A stretch of DNA of 64,000 nt from Xestospongia bergquistia (lineage: Eukaryota > Porifera > Demospongiae > Haplosclerida > Petrosiidae), in contig OZ014417.1 in the NCBI GenBank assembly GCA_963965975.1, forward strand, positions 558,001-622,000, given 5' to 3'. Shown here in pieces: positions 61,494 through 64,000 of this stretch (its first letter is position 1; every line of letters begins with the position of its first letter). The position numbers were made by a program, and so were the translations under genes. A model generated the notes under the pieces. It was not told the origin of the DNA and ran no database searches. It saw nothing but the letters and a program-made list of their open reading frames with translations.

Positions 61494-63480
61494 CTATGGT
61501 TTATAAGGTTCCTGTCCAAGTCTACGCAAATGATTAATATGACAAGCTAAAGCTTCCCATACTGTCTCAATATAATGATATTGTACACCAAATTCACTAC
61601 ATGTTTGTCTTATAATAGGAGTAATATGTGGATAATGGGACTGTATGATACCAGGAAAAAGATGATGGGTAGTTTGATGGTTAAGTGCACCAGTGAACAC
61701 AGTCCAAAACCAACTGTCTGTAGCGTAATCTTGAGTAGTAGTTACTTGTAGTTCAGCCCTGAATTATGAAGAGAGAGGGAGAGAGAGAGAGTAAGTACCA
61801 TATATATAATTGTACCCTACCAGTCCTTATTGACAATGTTGTCTTTCTCTGCTTTAGGCCAATCCACTTCACTTACAACATGTGACAGCTGAAATATTAG
61901 CGTCAACCAATAACCAAACATTATGTCTTGTACAAGATTATAAAAAAACTATCAGAACAATGAAGAATTACTATAAATTGCATTAACATAATTATTAACT
62001 TAGTGTAAACGTCCTATATACACATTGTCTAGACTTACCACAGTTGTCAGGGGCATGAACTGGTATGGTATATAAAAGTGCGTTATAATATAACAAAGTT
62101 TCCCTCCAAAAAAGATCAACCATTGGTTAAGTGTCAGCTTGTTCATACGAATATTTCCTAAGAAAAAAAAACACAATAAGTTAGTATAACTCACAAAACA
62201 CTAACCATTTTTTCTTTCATAAACAATCAAAATGTCTTGTAATCTGTTTTTAATTCCAAGCTACCAATAGAAACTATTAATAGCGATAATTATAACATAC
62301 TAACTCACCGTACAATATAACAAAGGTATATAAACATGTTGATAAAAGTATTTTGGTAGCCACTTTTGTTTCCATTTTATTCTTCGAATATCATCGTCCT
62401 AAGTGAGAATGGACACATGCAGCAAACTAATGGATTGATACCTTATGAGTTAATATATCAGGATCTGCTTCATCAAAATTGGTATACAAGTGATGACCAA
62501 TTGTATGCTATGATTAATAAGACTTAGCCTAGCCCCTGTCATCAATGAATCATTTACCTGATGCAACCAAACATACCATGACAGACCATGATAAAAATCA
62601 TGACTACTTCCTAACACCTTCCATACCCAAGGTTTATGAGTGATACAAAAATGACTAGAGATCATATATGGAGGCGTAAAGAGAAGGAATAAAAATAACC
62701 AACCTGCTATCATGTGATAACGACATTGTTGACATAGCAGAGAAGAATCCCCATGAAAGAGCAAAGAACATTCCCATAGTCCAAAATGCATGAAATAAAA
62801 TCTAAAAGAGAATTTGAGCGAATTTACTGACAAAATACTTACCACGCCATAAATACTAACAAAACACATGGAAAGAAATATAAAATATCGTAAAAACATC
62901 CAATAATCTATTTTAGGATCCTGTAAAAATATCAGAACCAGTATATCTGTTATTAATATATCTGAACTTACAATGTTGTTTTTCTTGAAATAGTCATCCA
63001 CTCTTTGTTTTAATGTTGTATAAAATTCACTTAATAAAAATTTAATAAGCTTAATTATTATTCATGTTGAAAAAACCCTCACCCTCTCTTAGGGAAGACA
63101 GGCATTTCATTATCAACAAGTTCTCCAACATAGTACTTCTCTAATATCCTACAAACACATTCATTTCATCTTACCATTCTCTATAACAACACATACTTGA
63201 CTGTATCTACTTTATGATAGGACTCAAATAATTGTGTTATATCTCTACCAGCTCCTAACATTATTTGATCCATACCTCCAGGATGTTGAGAGACAAAACT
63301 ACTAACATCATATACCTGAAAATAAAAAAAAGCATTGATTTCATGATTCCTCGGAGAAGAGAGCAGACTAACCTTTCCTCTGTAAGCAACATGCGCATTT
63401 TCTCTATTATTGAGCTGACTTAATTCTTTCCAAGTAAATTTACGTGGTGGTCTGCTCGCTTTTCTGATAGAACCGTTCAT
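61494..63480 (-). CDS. cytochrome b5-fused front-end fatty acid desaturase, copy J
   Basis: The most diverged full-length copy. It begins MNGSIRKASRPPRKFTWKEL and ends RRLGQEPYKP. HPGG, HDSSH (exons 6/7), HTIGHHLYTNFDEADPDI and [11 protein letters not shown] are all present, so it has the canonical Gln in the third box. Exons 12 and 13 of the other copies are joined here into one (HVVSEVDWPKAEKDN). The last intron before exon 14 has a (CT)n polypyrimidine tract. There is no MRPS5 fragment, minisatellite or MULE block around it, so it looks like the stable single-locus member. Role as for copy D: ER desaturation of polyunsaturated acyl chains. Confidence 0.9.
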
Positions 63481-63682
63481 TGTTCAACGAAACTGCAGAT
63501 AAAATGTGCTAGGGCTACGACAGGAGGGCAGCAAAAACTTATAAATGCATTTCGCATTAATTACTGCCAGGCCGGAAAATTATCATTCGATTCACCGCAA
63601 GCAGCGCTTGAAAAAACTTAGGTGTGGCTCCTTAGGTAACCAAGGCGACAAAGGGTCGTAACTGAATTAAGCGTCTTCCATT
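63481..63682. promoter_or_regulatory. divergent promoter desaturase J / CCDC42-family gene
   Basis: 202 bp between opposite start codons. GTAACCAAGGCGAC at 63636-63649 resembles an RFX X-box (GTNRCC-n-RGYAAC), which would suit the ciliary gene; this is an inference. Confidence 0.45.
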
Positions 63683-64000
63683 ATGGCTTCTAACGACATG
63701 GATGAATACTTTAGAGCAACCTTTGAAGACAAATTACTTGTGTAAGGCACACCAAGACACCTACAATGCACGTGTCCTCTACTTTTTATCCTCAGTAAAA
63801 TGCCAGATCGAGACTCGGAACATCTCACCCCAGCCACACGATTATTGGAGAAGAGAAGAGAAATGGCAGAAGTTGAGCAAGCATTAGTTACATATAAAGA
63901 AGTAAAGAGATAAAGATTCAAGTTTTACATTTAATAATTAAAATTTCAGGAATTTCAAATGAACATGGAGACACTGCAGCAAAGACGAGATGAGTTAGAA
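63683..64000 (+). CDS. CCDC42/CFAP73-family coiled-coil cilium protein, 5' part
   Basis: Three exons are visible (63683-63741, 63796-63901, 63950 onward, continuing past the window): MASNDMDEYFRATFEDKLLV, LTPATRLLEKRREMAEVEQA, then EFQMNMETLQQRRDELE. The EYFR start and LLEK(R/K)(R/K)E followed by a coiled coil are typical of CCDC42 and its relative CFAP73 (MIA2 in Chlamydomonas), which act in motile-cilium and sperm-tail axonemes. I favour CFAP73 because of the short head, but the two cannot be separated from this part. Confidence 0.85.

Overview
The window is animal nuclear DNA, most likely from a sponge; a demosponge such as Amphimedon is my inference. It is AT-rich, with many GT-AG introns of about 40-100 bp and tightly packed genes that alternate strand, often head to head over 90-300 bp. 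Motile-cilium genes (a DRC2/CCDC65 orthologue and a CCDC42/CFAP73-family gene), a GAS2-like protein, an aspartate dehydrogenase (ASPDH) and a C11orf54-like hydrolase point to a metazoan. The cytochrome b5-fused fatty-acid desaturases would fit the Δ5,9 very-long-chain lipids for which demosponges are known. I derived exon boundaries by reading splice sites and checking phase. For the main host genes the exon sums are divisible by three and the protein lengths match the known families.

Layout. 0.8-21.5 kb is an ordinary gene-dense region: DRC2 (-), ASPDH (+), a TIR-like/HEAT-repeat gene (-), three related PH-domain genes at 7.7 kb (+), 10.1 kb (-) and 15.7 kb (+, two PH domains), C11orf54-like (-), GAS2-like (-) and mitochondrial ribosomal protein uS5m/MRPS5 (+).

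21.6-57.4 kb is a repeat-rich tandem array of front-end desaturase genes, all on the minus strand. I see two subfamilies, type I (third histidine box QTTHH) and type II (HVAHH). Full-length copies that look intact: C (31.8-34.0 kb), D (36.6-38.9), F (42.6-44.8), G (44.9-47.1) and H (50.7-53.0). Broken copies: A and its type II companion (21.6-24.4), B (26.3-28.6, nonsense codon), E (39.9-42.2, two frameshifts), I (55.6-57.4), plus orphan first and last exons. Each type I copy has a piece of the neighbouring MRPS5 3' end stuck to it, which shows how the array duplicated. Mobile elements sit between copies: a MULE/ZSWIM-type transposase relic and three copies of a related block, a Ginger-like element (34.2-35.8 kb) with 4-bp target duplications, a small inverted-repeat element, a TTAA-flanked Kolobok-like element (47.4-49.0 kb) carrying a THAP finger and a relative of the P2X7 receptor C-terminal domain, and a 5'-truncated LINE.

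57.8-64.0 kb returns to ordinary genes: a seven-bladed WD40 protein (-), a roughly 0.9-kb minisatellite, a divergent intact desaturase J (61.5-63.5 kb, -), and head to head with it the start of a CCDC42/CFAP73-family cilium gene (+) that runs off the end.

The desaturases should act together in endoplasmic-reticulum unsaturated lipid synthesis. DRC2 and the CCDC42-family gene belong to the axoneme. I see no operon-like functional link between the other neighbours.
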